Part shown: piece after piece, positions 1-7,849 of the stretch | Position numbering within the stretch: the first letter of the stretch is position 1 | How the letters are laid out: each line of letters opens with the position of its first letter | DNA from: CAVXHQ01 sp963761735 | GTDB lineage: Bacteria; Pseudomonadota; Alphaproteobacteria; Rhodobacterales; Rhodobacteraceae | Assembly (NCBI GenBank): GCA_963761735.1 | Contig: CAVXHQ010000003.1 | Location: 1-64,000 of the forward strand | Reading direction: 5' to 3' | Length of the DNA: 64,000 nt | Made by a program: the position numbers and the translations under genes | Notes under the pieces: generated by a model | What the model was told of the DNA's origin: nothing | Seen by the model: the letters and a program-made list of their open reading frames with translations, nothing else | Database searches by the model: none

Positions 1-618
1 GACGGCGGAAATCGCAAAGAGCGCGCCCGCGCCAAGACCGAGGATCGACGCGCGGTTCACCAGCCGCCGGATCCCGCCGGAACCGCCGGTCAGCACGCCG
101 CCGCTGTCCGACAGCAGGGTTACGCCCGCCAGCCCGATGCCCATTGCAATCAGCGCCGGTCCGGTCATCGCATCGCCGAGGATGACAAACCCGAGGGCGG
201 CGCCGAGATAGGTCTCGGTCTTGCTCAGCGTGACGCCGACGGCGAAATTGCGGTGGGCGAACAGGGCCACCACGCACAGCGTGGCAAGGATCTGCGCCGT
301 GCCGCCGACAACGATTGCGGCCGCGAACTGCGTGGGCGGCGCCAGCACGCCCTGCCCCGTCACCCGGCCGTAGACGAGCGCCAGAACAACCACGAGCGGC
401 GCCGAATAGACGAACCGTGCGAACGTCGCCCCCCCGGTCGACAGCCGCGTCGATTTGAGGTGCTTTTGCAGGACGAAACGCGCCGCTTGCGCGAAGGCGG
501 CGGCGAGAGTGACGGGGATCCAAAAGCTCCATACCGCGCCTATCTGCGCCGAAGGCCGGGTTGCCAAGCGATTTGCCCGCATCCTCCGACGCGACGGGGG
601 GCGTGGGGCCCTGCCCAT
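1..618 (-). CDS. EamA/DMT-family transporter, partial (C-terminus off the window)
   Basis: An open frame reads from an ATG at 618 to the window edge, so only about 206 N-terminal residues are visible. It shows the alternating hydrophobic segments and small-residue pattern of drug/metabolite (EamA) permeases, for example the stretches FVILGDAMTGPALIAMGIG and VVLALVYGRVTGQG. A second in-frame ATG at 582 may be the true start, because residues 1-12 are Arg/Pro-rich. It lies 82 bases after the carnitine dehydrogenase fusion in the same direction, so it could be the last gene of that operon and might move a related compound. That substrate link is inference only. Confidence 0.75.
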   Translation of the reverse strand, partial: MGRAPRPPSRRRMRANRLATRPSAQIGAVWSFWIPVTLAAAFAQAARFVLQKHLKSTRLSTGGATFARFVYSAPLVVVLALVYGRVTGQGVLAPPTQFAAAIVVGGTAQILATLCVVALFAHRNFAVGVTLSKTETYLGAALGFVILGDAMTGPALIAMGIGLAGVTLLSDSGGVLTGGSGGIRRLVNRASILGLGAGALFAISAV

Positions 619-700
619 GTCGGGACCCGGCGAACCTGACGGCGTGAATGGGATGCAACGCCCGTTCCGCGACATGCCGCCGCCCGTTCGGCGCCCGGGA

Positions 701-2221
701 TCATCGCGTGCCGATGGCGGCCCCGGCGCCCTCGGGCCTGTCCAGCCCGGCATGGGCACCGACAACCCGCGCAAGCGCTGCGGCAACCTGTACCAGCGGC
801 GGGACGGCCCGCCGGGTCGCGAGGTCGACGTGAATCATCATATGCTCTGCCGTGGCGAGCCGCCGCGCGCCCTCATACATGTTGTGAAACAGCCGCATCT
901 TGCGCCCTTCCCCCGCGATCACCTGTGTTTCGATCCGGATCCGCGCCCCCGCCCGCACCTCGTCGAGATGGCGGATATGCGTCTCGGCGGTAAAGAACGA
1001 ATGGCCCGCCGCGATGTATCCGGCATCGCATCCCAGCAACAGCATCAGCCGGTCGGTCGCATCGCCAAACGCCTGCAGATAGCGCGCCTCGTTCATGTGG
1101 CCGTTGTAATCGGTCCAGTCGAGGGGCACGGCGCGCGCGACCGTAAGGATCGGTGCGCAAACGTCGAGCGCCGCAATCCCCGGCAGCGATGCAAGGCGCG
1201 CGTCCTGCGCATTCAGCACCGCACCGGCGCCGCTGTCCTGCGCCTTGAGGCCGCGCAGGATGGCGACCAGATTGACGTCGCGGATCCGCTCGAGGTCGCG
1301 GACAGACCGGGCGCCCGACTGGGCATCGGATTGCGCGGCGATGGTGTCGATCAGATCCTGCGTCAGCTCGGGCACATCCATCAGTTTCGTCCACGGCCAT
1401 TTCAGGGCCGGTCCGAACTGTTCGATGAAATGCCGCATGCCGGCCGGGCCGCCGGCGATCCGGCAGGTTTCGAACAGGCCCATCTGCGCCCAGCGCAGCC
1501 CGAAGCCGAGCCGTATCGCATCGTCGATTTCGGCCGTCGTCGCCACGCCGTCATGCACAAGCCAGAGCGCCTCGCGCCACACCGCCTCGAGGAGGCGGTC
1601 GGCGATGTGGGCGTCGGTCTCGACCCGGACATGCAGGGGATGGCAGCCGATGGAGGTGAGGATCGTCGACGCGGCATCGATGATCTGCGCCGGGGTTGCG
1701 GGTGAGCCGACGAGTTCGACCAACGGCAAAAGGTAGACCGGGTTGAACGGATGGGCGACGACGATCCGGTCGGGGCGCGCAGAGCCAAGCTGCAGGTGCG
1801 AAGGCGTGAACCCGGACGTCGAGGATCCGACGATCGCATCGCCCGAATGCGCCACGATCTCGGACAGGACGCGGTGTTTCAGATGCAGGTTTTCGGGCAC
1901 GCTTTCCTGCACCCACTCCGCGTCCGCGACGGCCCCGGCGATGGTGCCGTGAAACGTCAGCGTGCCTTCGGGCGGCAAGGCGACGTCGGACAGACCCGGC
2001 AGGGCCGCGCGGGCATTGTCCAAAATCTCGTCCAGTTTGCCTGCACCACCGGGGTCCGGATCGAATACCGCCACGTCCCAGCCCATGAGCAGGAACCGCG
2101 CCGCCCATCCGCCGCCGATCACACCGCCGCCGATGATCGCGGCCCTTTTGGTGCCGGGCACAGGGGCCACGAGGCCGTCGTCTGCCGCCACGCGATTACC
2201 ACCCGACGTATCGGACGTCAT
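701..2221 (-). CDS. lcdH: Carnitine 3-dehydrogenase fused to a hotdog thioesterase
   Basis: 506 residues. The N-terminal part (about 25-330) is a 3-hydroxyacyl-CoA-dehydrogenase-type NAD enzyme with the dinucleotide loop IIGGGVIGGGWA and the ESVPENLHLKH and SSTSGFTPS segments. The C-terminal part (about 345-490) is a 4HBT hotdog domain with the motif DWTDYNGHMNEARY. This two-domain arrangement is known for carnitine dehydrogenases. The dehydrogenase makes 3-dehydrocarnitine, and the thioesterase is proposed to hydrolyse betainyl-CoA to glycine betaine. The ATG at 2221 overlaps the upstream lipoprotein stop (ATGA), which fixes the start; the longer frame upstream is the other gene's shadow. 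The neighbouring BKACE enzyme supplies the middle step. Confidence 0.88.
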   Translation of the reverse strand: MTSDTSGGNRVAADDGLVAPVPGTKRAAIIGGGVIGGGWAARFLLMGWDVAVFDPDPGGAGKLDEILDNARAALPGLSDVALPPEGTLTFHGTIAGAVADAEWVQESVPENLHLKHRVLSEIVAHSGDAIVGSSTSGFTPSHLQLGSARPDRIVVAHPFNPVYLLPLVELVGSPATPAQIIDAASTILTSIGCHPLHVRVETDAHIADRLLEAVWREALWLVHDGVATTAEIDDAIRLGFGLRWAQMGLFETCRIAGGPAGMRHFIEQFGPALKWPWTKLMDVPELTQDLIDTIAAQSDAQSGARSVRDLERIRDVNLVAILRGLKAQDSGAGAVLNAQDARLASLPGIAALDVCAPILTVARAVPLDWTDYNGHMNEARYLQAFGDATDRLMLLLGCDAGYIAAGHSFFTAETHIRHLDEVRAGARIRIETQVIAGEGRKMRLFHNMYEGARRLATAEHMMIHVDLATRRAVPPLVQVAAALARVVGAHAGLDRPEGAGAAIGTR

Positions 2222-2763
2222 TGGCCGAAATCGATCAGGGTTGATACGTCGAATCCGTACCAGTCGAGGATTTGCGTGGCCGCGACGATCCGGTCGGCAC
2301 CGCCGCGCGTCCGGCGGTCGACGATCATGGCAAAATCGCCATCCGGGCTGCCGATGGCCATCGTGCGCCGGTCGCCATCGATCCAGAACACCCAGAACCG
2401 TGCGGGCGTGCCCTCGACATTGACGGTCGACATCCGGCGCCAGCGGCCCGGACCGTCGGCGGCATAGGCCACCGTCGCGTTGAAACTTCCGCACAGATTG
2501 ACGGTGTCGCTGCACGCGACGGCGGCCCACGTCAGGGCCAGCCCGCCGTCGCGTGCCGCGAGCGTAAAGGCGTCACCGGGGCGAAACGCGTTTTGCGGCA
2601 GGATCCGGCGTATCGCCCAGGTGCCCGCGATATCGCGGGACGCAACACCCGTCTGACTGCCGATCGGCGCCGTCGCATCGCGCAGAGACGGGATCACCGG
2701 CACGGAAACGGATGCCGCAGAGCAGGCCGCCAGCAGGGTCAGCACGGCGAGCGGATACTTCAT
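2218..2763 (-). CDS. Lipocalin-like lipoprotein in the carnitine operon
   Basis: 181 residues with a short signal peptide ending in the lipobox LLAAC (Cys14), so it is predicted to be a membrane-anchored lipoprotein. The mature part begins its fold with IAGTWAIRRI, a lipocalin-like G-x-W signature, followed by beta-rich sequence ending ILDWYGFD. Start and stop are both locked by ATGA overlaps: its ATG overlaps the BKACE stop at 2760-2763, and its stop overlaps the dehydrogenase start at 2218-2221. It is therefore translated with two carnitine enzymes. A lipocalin could bind a small hydrophobic ligand or act in envelope stress; no role in carnitine use is shown by the sequence. Confidence 0.8.
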   Translation of the reverse strand: MKYPLAVLTLLAACSAASVSVPVIPSLRDATAPIGSQTGVASRDIAGTWAIRRILPQNAFRPGDAFTLAARDGGLALTWAAVACSDTVNLCGSFNATVAYAADGPGRWRRMSTVNVEGTPARFWVFWIDGDRRTMAIGSPDGDFAMIVDRRTRGGADRIVAATQILDWYGFDVSTLIDFGQ

Positions 2764-3656
2764 CGCGGCATCTGCCGCGTCAGCCCCAGTTTCGCGCGCA
2801 CCGCCTCCGGGCCGATCACCCGCGCGCCCATGCCCACGACGATGCCGACCGCGCGATCCACCAGCTGCGCATTCGTGGCCAGATGTCCCTTGCCAAGCCA
2901 CAGGTTATCCTCGAGGCCGACCCGTACATGCCCGCCCGCCAGCACAGTGGCCGCGACATAGGCCATCTGATGCCGTCCCAGCCCGAAGGCGGAAAAGACC
3001 CAGCCGTCGGGCACGTTGTTGACCATCGCCATGAAAGTATTGAGGTCGTCCGGCGCGCCCCACGGCACGCCCATGCACAATTGTACCAGCGCGGGCGAAG
3101 CAATCACCCCTTCTTTCACCAGCTGCTGAGCGAACCACAGGTGGCCGGTATCGAAGGCTTCGATCTCGGGTTTCACACCGAAGCTCTCGATCAGCGATCC
3201 CATCGCGCGCAGCATGCCCGGTGTGTTGGTCATGACATAATCGGCTTCGGCGAAATTCATCGTGCCGCAATCGAGAGTGCAGATCTCGGGGCGGCACTCG
3301 GCGATATGGGCGACACGGTCGGCGGCACCGGCCATGTCGGTCCCCGCCGCCGGAGGGAGGGGCGCGTCGGGGCCGCCGAACACCATGTCGCCGCCCATGC
3401 CGGCCGTCAGGTTCAAGACAACGTCGGTGTCCGCCGCGCGGATCCGGTCCGTCAGCTCGCGGTACAGCGCCAGGTCGCGAGACGGCGCGCCTGTTTCAGG
3501 GTCCCGCACATGGCAGTGCACGATGGCAGCCCCGGCGCGGGCAGCGGCGATGGCATCGTCGGCGACCTGCGCGGGGCTACGCGGTACATGCGGGCTGCGG
3601 TCCTGCGTCGCGCCGGACCCGGTGACGGCGCAGGTGATGACCACCTGTTTGGTCAT
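2760..3656 (-). CDS. BKACE/DUF849 beta-keto acid cleavage enzyme (3-dehydrocarnitine cleavage)
   Basis: 298 residues from the ATG beginning MTKQVVITCAVTGSG. The family metal ligands are visible as HCHVRDPETG (His47, His49), and the C-terminal HVRVGLEDN signature is present. BKACE enzymes condense a beta-keto acid with acetyl-CoA to give acetoacetate and a new CoA thioester. Next to a carnitine dehydrogenase-thioesterase fusion, the likely substrate is 3-dehydrocarnitine, yielding betainyl-CoA. The frame stays open for 70 codons upstream, but family members start at the chosen ATG. It is the first gene of the overlapped set, so the promoter should lie in 3657-3994. Confidence 0.88.
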   Translation of the reverse strand: MTKQVVITCAVTGSGATQDRSPHVPRSPAQVADDAIAAARAGAAIVHCHVRDPETGAPSRDLALYRELTDRIRAADTDVVLNLTAGMGGDMVFGGPDAPLPPAAGTDMAGAADRVAHIAECRPEICTLDCGTMNFAEADYVMTNTPGMLRAMGSLIESFGVKPEIEAFDTGHLWFAQQLVKEGVIASPALVQLCMGVPWGAPDDLNTFMAMVNNVPDGWVFSAFGLGRHQMAYVAATVLAGGHVRVGLEDNLWLGKGHLATNAQLVDRAVGIVVGMGARVIGPEAVRAKLGLTRQMPR

Positions 3657-3994
3657 GGCAAGCGGCACGGGAGCATTCCTTATGTCCGTCGAGGCGGCGA
3701 TCCTCATCGCCACGGGTAACGACCGCGGGCCTGCCGGGCAAGAGCGGCGCATGCCCCATGTGGTGCCGCGCGTCAGTGCGATGCCGCCGCCCGTCCCCCC
3801 GGCCCCGTCAATCCCCGGTGTTGACAGACGGCACAGACGCGCGCCATAAATCGCCATGACCTGCATCGCACCTCACGCGTGGTATTTTATCGCCTCTGCA
3901 TAGGCGGCGACCGGTCATTTCCCATCCGACCCGATCACACCGCCCGCAAGGATGGTGATTGACGTCTGCGCGGGCCCATCCCCCGGAGACTGCC
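3657..3994. other. Intergenic region between divergent genes
   Basis: 338 bases between the divergent BKACE and GNAT starts hold no credible gene. A short perfect hairpin (GGCGAT/ATCGCC, loop CCTC) lies at 3696-3711. The most A/T-rich patch, around 3885-3895, could hold a minus-strand -10 element (TAAAAT) for the carnitine operon, but I see no convincing -35 partner. A GGAG ribosome-binding site for the GNAT gene sits at 3984-3987. Confidence 0.5.
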
Positions 3995-4474
3995 ATGACA
4001 CCCCCGTTGCCCCCCCTGCCGGATATCGACATCCGGCCCGCAATCCCGCCGGACATCCCCGACCTTGTCGGGATGATCGACCGATTGTGCGCCCATCACG
4101 GCGACACCAGCCAGCTGACCCTTGCCCGCGCACATACCGAATTCTTCGTCGAGAGGCGCGTTGTGGCCCTCATCGCCCGGACCGGCGGCGCGGCCGTCGG
4201 ATATGCCGTGCTCGAGGCGCACTGGCGCCCGATGCACGCGGGCCCCGCATTCGATATCGCGCACCTGTTCGTCGAGGCGCCGCATCGCAAACGCGGTATC
4301 GGGCGGTCGCTGATCGCGGCGGCGCAGGCCTATGCCGCGCGTCAGAATGCGGTTCGTGTGACGGTCGGCACGGCACCGGACAACGCCGACGCCGTCCGCG
4401 CCTATCGCGCGATGGGCCTGAAAGAGCTGACCGTCCTTCCGGGGCCACGGTTCATGGTCGGTCCCGGCGCCTGA
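3995..4474 (+). CDS. GNAT-family N-acetyltransferase
   Basis: 159 residues from an ATG at 3995, preceded by GGAG at a good distance. An in-frame TTG at 3959 is less likely. The acetyl-CoA binding segment is LFVEAPHRKRGIGRSL, matching the R/Q-x-x-G-x-G/A loop, followed by the helix-strand pattern ending AYRAMGLKEL. It resembles small-molecule or protein acetyltransferases of about 150 residues. The substrate cannot be read from the sequence. It stands alone, divergent from the carnitine operon and convergent with the aldo/keto reductase. Confidence 0.85.
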   Translation: MTPPLPPLPDIDIRPAIPPDIPDLVGMIDRLCAHHGDTSQLTLARAHTEFFVERRVVALIARTGGAAVGYAVLEAHWRPMHAGPAFDIAHLFVEAPHRKRGIGRSLIAAAQAYAARQNAVRVTVGTAPDNADAVRAYRAMGLKELTVLPGPRFMVGPGA

Positions 4475-4576
4475 TCCGGGCCGAGTGGGAGGGTGGGTGG
4501 GGCGGCGTGCGGAACGCACCAGCGCCGGTCCCCTCCCGACCACCCGATCGGATCCAGCCCTACAGGGCCCCGCGCA

Positions 4577-5620
4577 TCAATAGGGCATCGGATGCGCGCG
4601 GTGGGTCTCGACGATTTCGGACTGCAGATCGTCCGACAGAACCACGTCGATGCCGGCCACGATCCGCTTCAGTTGCGCAAGCGTTGTCGCCCCGAATATC
4701 GGGTTCGACGCAAATGGCCGGGTCCGGTGCCAGGCAAGCGCCATGTGCACCGGGTCGATCCCGTGCCGGGCGGCCAGATCCACATAGGCGCGCGCCGCCC
4801 CGGCCTCGTTCGGGGCGACCCGCCCGCCCATGTCGGGGTTCAACGCGCGTCGGCTCCCCTCGGGCAGCGCACCGTCCAGATATTTGCCCGTCAGAATGCC
4901 CGCGGCGAGCGGCGAGAATGCCAGCAGCGTCACCCCCTCGTTCACCAGCATTTCCGCCATGTCGGTGTCGTGGTGGCGGCACATCAGCGAATATTCGTTC
5001 TGCACCGACGCCACGCGGGGGGCACCGGTGGCCTGCGCCCGGTCGATCCATTTCGTCGTACCCCAGGCGGTCTCGTTGGACAGGCCAAAGGCGCGGATCT
5101 TGCCTTCGCTGACCATGTCGGTCATCGCGCCCAGCACCTCGTCCATGTGGGCGAGGGTGGTCGCGCGGTCCTGACCGGAGGGATCATAGGTCCAGTTGTT
5201 GCGAAACGCCCAGGTGCCGCGCGTCGGCCAGTGCAGCTGATACAGATCGATCACATCCGTGCGCAGCCGACGCAGGGACTCCTCGACGCCCTGACGGATA
5301 TTGCCGCCGTCATAACCCGCGCCGTCGCGCACGAAGCCCGGGTTCGGGCCCGAAATCTTGGTGGCGAGGATCACCTCGTCGCGCCTGCCGGACCGCGCGA
5401 ACCAGTCGCCGACAATCTGCTCGGACCGTCCGGCGGTCTCCTTCGAGACCGGGTTCACGGGATACATCTCGGCCGTGTCGAAAAAATCGATACCGGCATC
5501 GAGCGCCATGTCCATCTGGGCAAAAGCATCATCGGACGGCGTCTGGTTCCCGTAGGTCATCGTTCCGAGGCACCATTCCGACACCTCGATCCCGCTTTGC
5601 CCCAACTTCATCCGCTGCAT
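4577..5620 (-). CDS. Aldo/keto reductase (Tas-like)
   Basis: 347 residues. The start at 5620 is supported by GGAGAAAGCG directly upstream. The AKR catalytic tetrad is recognisable: Asp and Tyr in FFDTAEMYP, Lys in ILATKISG and His in LYQLHWPT. The C-terminal NADPH-binding region PIFGATTLAQLKRI is also present. Such enzymes reduce aldehydes and ketones with NADPH in the cytosol. Length and the long insert after the first Asp region fit the Tas/YajO branch. The next gene on the same strand begins about 530 bases upstream, so the two may share a transcript. Confidence 0.9.
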   Translation of the reverse strand: MQRMKLGQSGIEVSEWCLGTMTYGNQTPSDDAFAQMDMALDAGIDFFDTAEMYPVNPVSKETAGRSEQIVGDWFARSGRRDEVILATKISGPNPGFVRDGAGYDGGNIRQGVEESLRRLRTDVIDLYQLHWPTRGTWAFRNNWTYDPSGQDRATTLAHMDEVLGAMTDMVSEGKIRAFGLSNETAWGTTKWIDRAQATGAPRVASVQNEYSLMCRHHDTDMAEMLVNEGVTLLAFSPLAAGILTGKYLDGALPEGSRRALNPDMGGRVAPNEAGAARAYVDLAARHGIDPVHMALAWHRTRPFASNPIFGATTLAQLKRIVAGIDVVLSDDLQSEIVETHRAHPMPY

Positions 5621-5713
5621 CGCTTTCTCCTGTCTGACCGCCATTCCGGCGACGCGCGACCCTAGCCTGCGTGCCGCCGATGGCAACCCCGGACAGCGCG
5701 TCCCACCGGCGGA

Positions 5714-6154
5714 TCAGACCGTGGCCAGAATCCCGAAGGCCAGTGCCAGAAGCGCGCTGACCGGGGCATAAAGGCGCGGATCGAGCCTGGCGAAGGGGTC
5801 GCGCGCGGTGGCACGGCGCCAGGCGGGCAACAGGACGATCAGGGCGCGCAGCGCAAATATCGCCGCGAAGACGCCCATCCCGATGCGGTACCATTCCCCC
5901 AGCGTCCCGTCTTGCGGCAGCCATGGCAGAACCGCCGCAACCGTCAGCCCCGCCGCGATGACAAGGCAGGGGATGGCACCGGGCATCCGCGCAGCACCGC
6001 GCGCGCCAACAACGGCGCGCACCAGATGATCCTCATCGCGCGCGGGCCACCACAGGCCGAACGCCCAGCCTGTATGCAGCAATGCGAGGCTGCCAAGCAC
6101 GACGGTAACGATGCCGCGCGCCACCGGAACGGCAAAGACGCCAAGATCGGTCAT
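5714..6154 (-). CDS. DUF3995-like small integral membrane protein
   Basis: 146 residues from ATG 6154, behind an AAGGA-type site. Four hydrophobic stretches are visible: near the N-terminus (VVLGSLALLHTGWAFGLWW), CLVIAAGLTVAAVLPWL, MGVFAAIFALRALIVLL and PVSALLALAFGILAT. The HTGWAFGLWW motif and the four-helix layout match the DUF3995 family, whose function is unknown. It sits upstream of the aldo/keto reductase on the same strand with a 93-base gap. Family assignment is by resemblance; no enzymatic motif is seen. Confidence 0.7.
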   Translation of the reverse strand: MTDLGVFAVPVARGIVTVVLGSLALLHTGWAFGLWWPARDEDHLVRAVVGARGAARMPGAIPCLVIAAGLTVAAVLPWLPQDGTLGEWYRIGMGVFAAIFALRALIVLLPAWRRATARDPFARLDPRLYAPVSALLALAFGILATV

Positions 6155-6308
6155 GACGACGCATCCTTTCTGGCGCGGGCAAACCCCAGGCGCCCCTGCC
6201 GGTACGCTGCCCCGGTGTGCGTCGCGGCCCGCCCGGCGGCGCCATGCCGCACCGGGTGTCGGCGCCGGTCTTGCGGGCGCTGCCGGGACTGCCGTTATGG
6301 CGCGGCGG

Positions 6309-6965
6309 CTACTTGCCGGTCCGGATCGACACGACGACGCTGTCGTCGGAGCGGCCGTTGTCGGTCTCGCTCCATGCCAGAAAACCGATCCCCAGTTGCG
6401 GCAGATAGGTGATGCTTTCGATGTAATTATCGTCCGTGAGATAGGCGATGACGGCGTCGATCGTCTCATACGAGCACCCCTCCACCACCAGTGCGTCTCC
6501 GGCGATATAGGCCTGCGCTTGCGTCTCTGTCCGCACGCCGTCCACCGAGGACGTCACGGTCACTGTCGGAGTAAACCGTCCGCCGTTTTCAGGCACCGGC
6601 AGCGTTTCGGGCGGCTGGCCATAGTCATAGACTTGGCGGGTCTGTTCGTTGATCGCCGCACCGTCGTATTCCACGTAATCGAGCAGGTGCGTTCCTTGTG
6701 AAATCTCGAGACGATACAACGGTTGCGCACCGTCCATCGCCTGCACGGTGGTCACACCCGGACCTGCCGACCGGTAGGTTTCGGTGACGCCGTCCGAATA
6801 GGTCAGGGTGATGCCCGCCCGAAGATCGCCCGCACCGGCACATCCGGTCGTCTGTGCCGCCACGGGCGCCGCGATCAACATCTGGCCCGCCAAGACGGCA
6901 AGCGTTCCGGTCAGCGCGCCGGACCAGCGGTTTCGCCCGGTATTGTGGTTCGGTGTGGTCGTCAT
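6309..6965 (-). CDS. Secreted hypothetical protein, downstream copy of a paralogous pair
   Basis: 218 residues with a basic N-terminus and a hydrophobic signal segment ending APVAAQ, so it is probably exported. I do not recognise a characterised family. It is clearly a paralogue of the gene at 6962-7628: both have a Cys-x-x-x-GDL start to the mature region, a single later Gly-Cys, and a matching end (NYIESITYLPQLGIGFLA here, FYYESLVFLPDLGIGYLA there). The ATG at 6965 overlaps the upstream stop (ATGA), so the two are translationally coupled. Confidence 0.75.
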   Translation of the reverse strand: MTTTPNHNTGRNRWSGALTGTLAVLAGQMLIAAPVAAQTTGCAGAGDLRAGITLTYSDGVTETYRSAGPGVTTVQAMDGAQPLYRLEISQGTHLLDYVEYDGAAINEQTRQVYDYGQPPETLPVPENGGRFTPTVTVTSSVDGVRTETQAQAYIAGDALVVEGCSYETIDAVIAYLTDDNYIESITYLPQLGIGFLAWSETDNGRSDDSVVVSIRTGK

Positions 6966-7628
6966 TCGATTGCCTCCAAGGTCGTCACGGTGATCGGGCG
7001 GATGTCGTTTCTGATATTAGCATAGGCCGCAAGGTAGCCAATCCCAAGATCGGGCAGGAAAACCAGACTTTCGTAATAGAACCCGCCATCCGCCGGCACG
7101 GCCTCCCCGAATTCGACCCCGATTTCGAAACCGTCGATATCGCAGCCGCCGACGCGCATCTGCGTCAGCGCGCCGGAGACGTGCCGCTGAATCTCGGGGA
7201 TCGTGTCGCCCCGACGGACGAGGACGACGGTCCCTTCCCACCAGCTGTCGGGCGCGGGTGGCGGCAATGCGCCCTCGCCTTCGGGAAAGTCATAGCGGAC
7301 GGCGTTCCCCGTGTCTTCGACATGGTCGCTGCCCTCGATAAGTACAAACCGCTCAAGGAATACGCCGTGGCGCAGGGTCAGGCGGAGGTCCATCACGTCG
7401 CCGGAGAAGCCGTCGACAATGACCGTGCCATCGGGGTCCCTGCGCATGACGTCCGAGGTGCTCGTCTGCGTAAACGATGCGGATGCCCTGCGCCTCGAGA
7501 TCGCCCGGCACCGGGCAGCGCGCCACGGCGACGGTGGCCGTCCCGCCGAGCAGTACCGCAGCGCAGGCGGCGCGCCGGGCGATCTTTGCCGCAGGTCGGC
7601 ACATCGCGGGCAGGGCAAAAAGCGGCAT
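6962..7628 (-). CDS. Secreted hypothetical protein, upstream paralogue, apparent frameshift near 7460
   Basis: The N-terminus (MPLFALPAM start at 7628, signal peptide ending TATVAVA, then CPVPGDLEAQGIRIVYADE) and the rest (TSDVMRRDPDGTVIV onward) lie in different frames. The switch is at about 7460, where one extra C after the GAG codon would explain it. The 667-base span is 222 codons plus one base. The joined product would be about 221 residues, matching its neighbour's 218. Function is unknown. It could be a recent pseudogene, but a sequence error is more likely because two other genes here show the same one-base defect. Confidence 0.65.
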
Positions 7629-7758
7629 CGGCACGACCTTGGCTGGGGGCCCCGGACCGGGCCGCACCCACAGATCAGCCTGCCGGACGGGCTGGCGTCA
7701 AGCCAAAATCAGATATCCGTGTGTGCAAAACCCATGTCCGCAAGGGGCGCGACGCAAG

Positions 7759-7782
7759 GAAGGGCGCCGGTGAGCGCCCTTC
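7759..7782 (-). terminator. Hairpin downstream of the beta-helix gene
   Basis: A perfect 9-bp inverted repeat, GAAGGGCGC/GCGCCCTTC, with a six-base loop lies about 70 bases past the stop of the minus-strand beta-helix gene. There is no T-run, so if it ends transcription it is not a classical intrinsic terminator. It may instead protect the mRNA 3' end. Confidence 0.4.
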
Positions 7783-7849
7783 GATACAGGCCATGTCGGT
7801 GCGACGGCCCCGGCCTCCGGAAACCGGCCGGGGCGGACGCGGGGGGCGC

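Noticed and set aside
455..1705. A 416-residue plus-strand open frame
   Set aside because: It lies opposite the transporter and carnitine dehydrogenase genes, has Arg/His/Pro-rich composition with no domain, and is the usual antisense shadow of high-GC codon bias.
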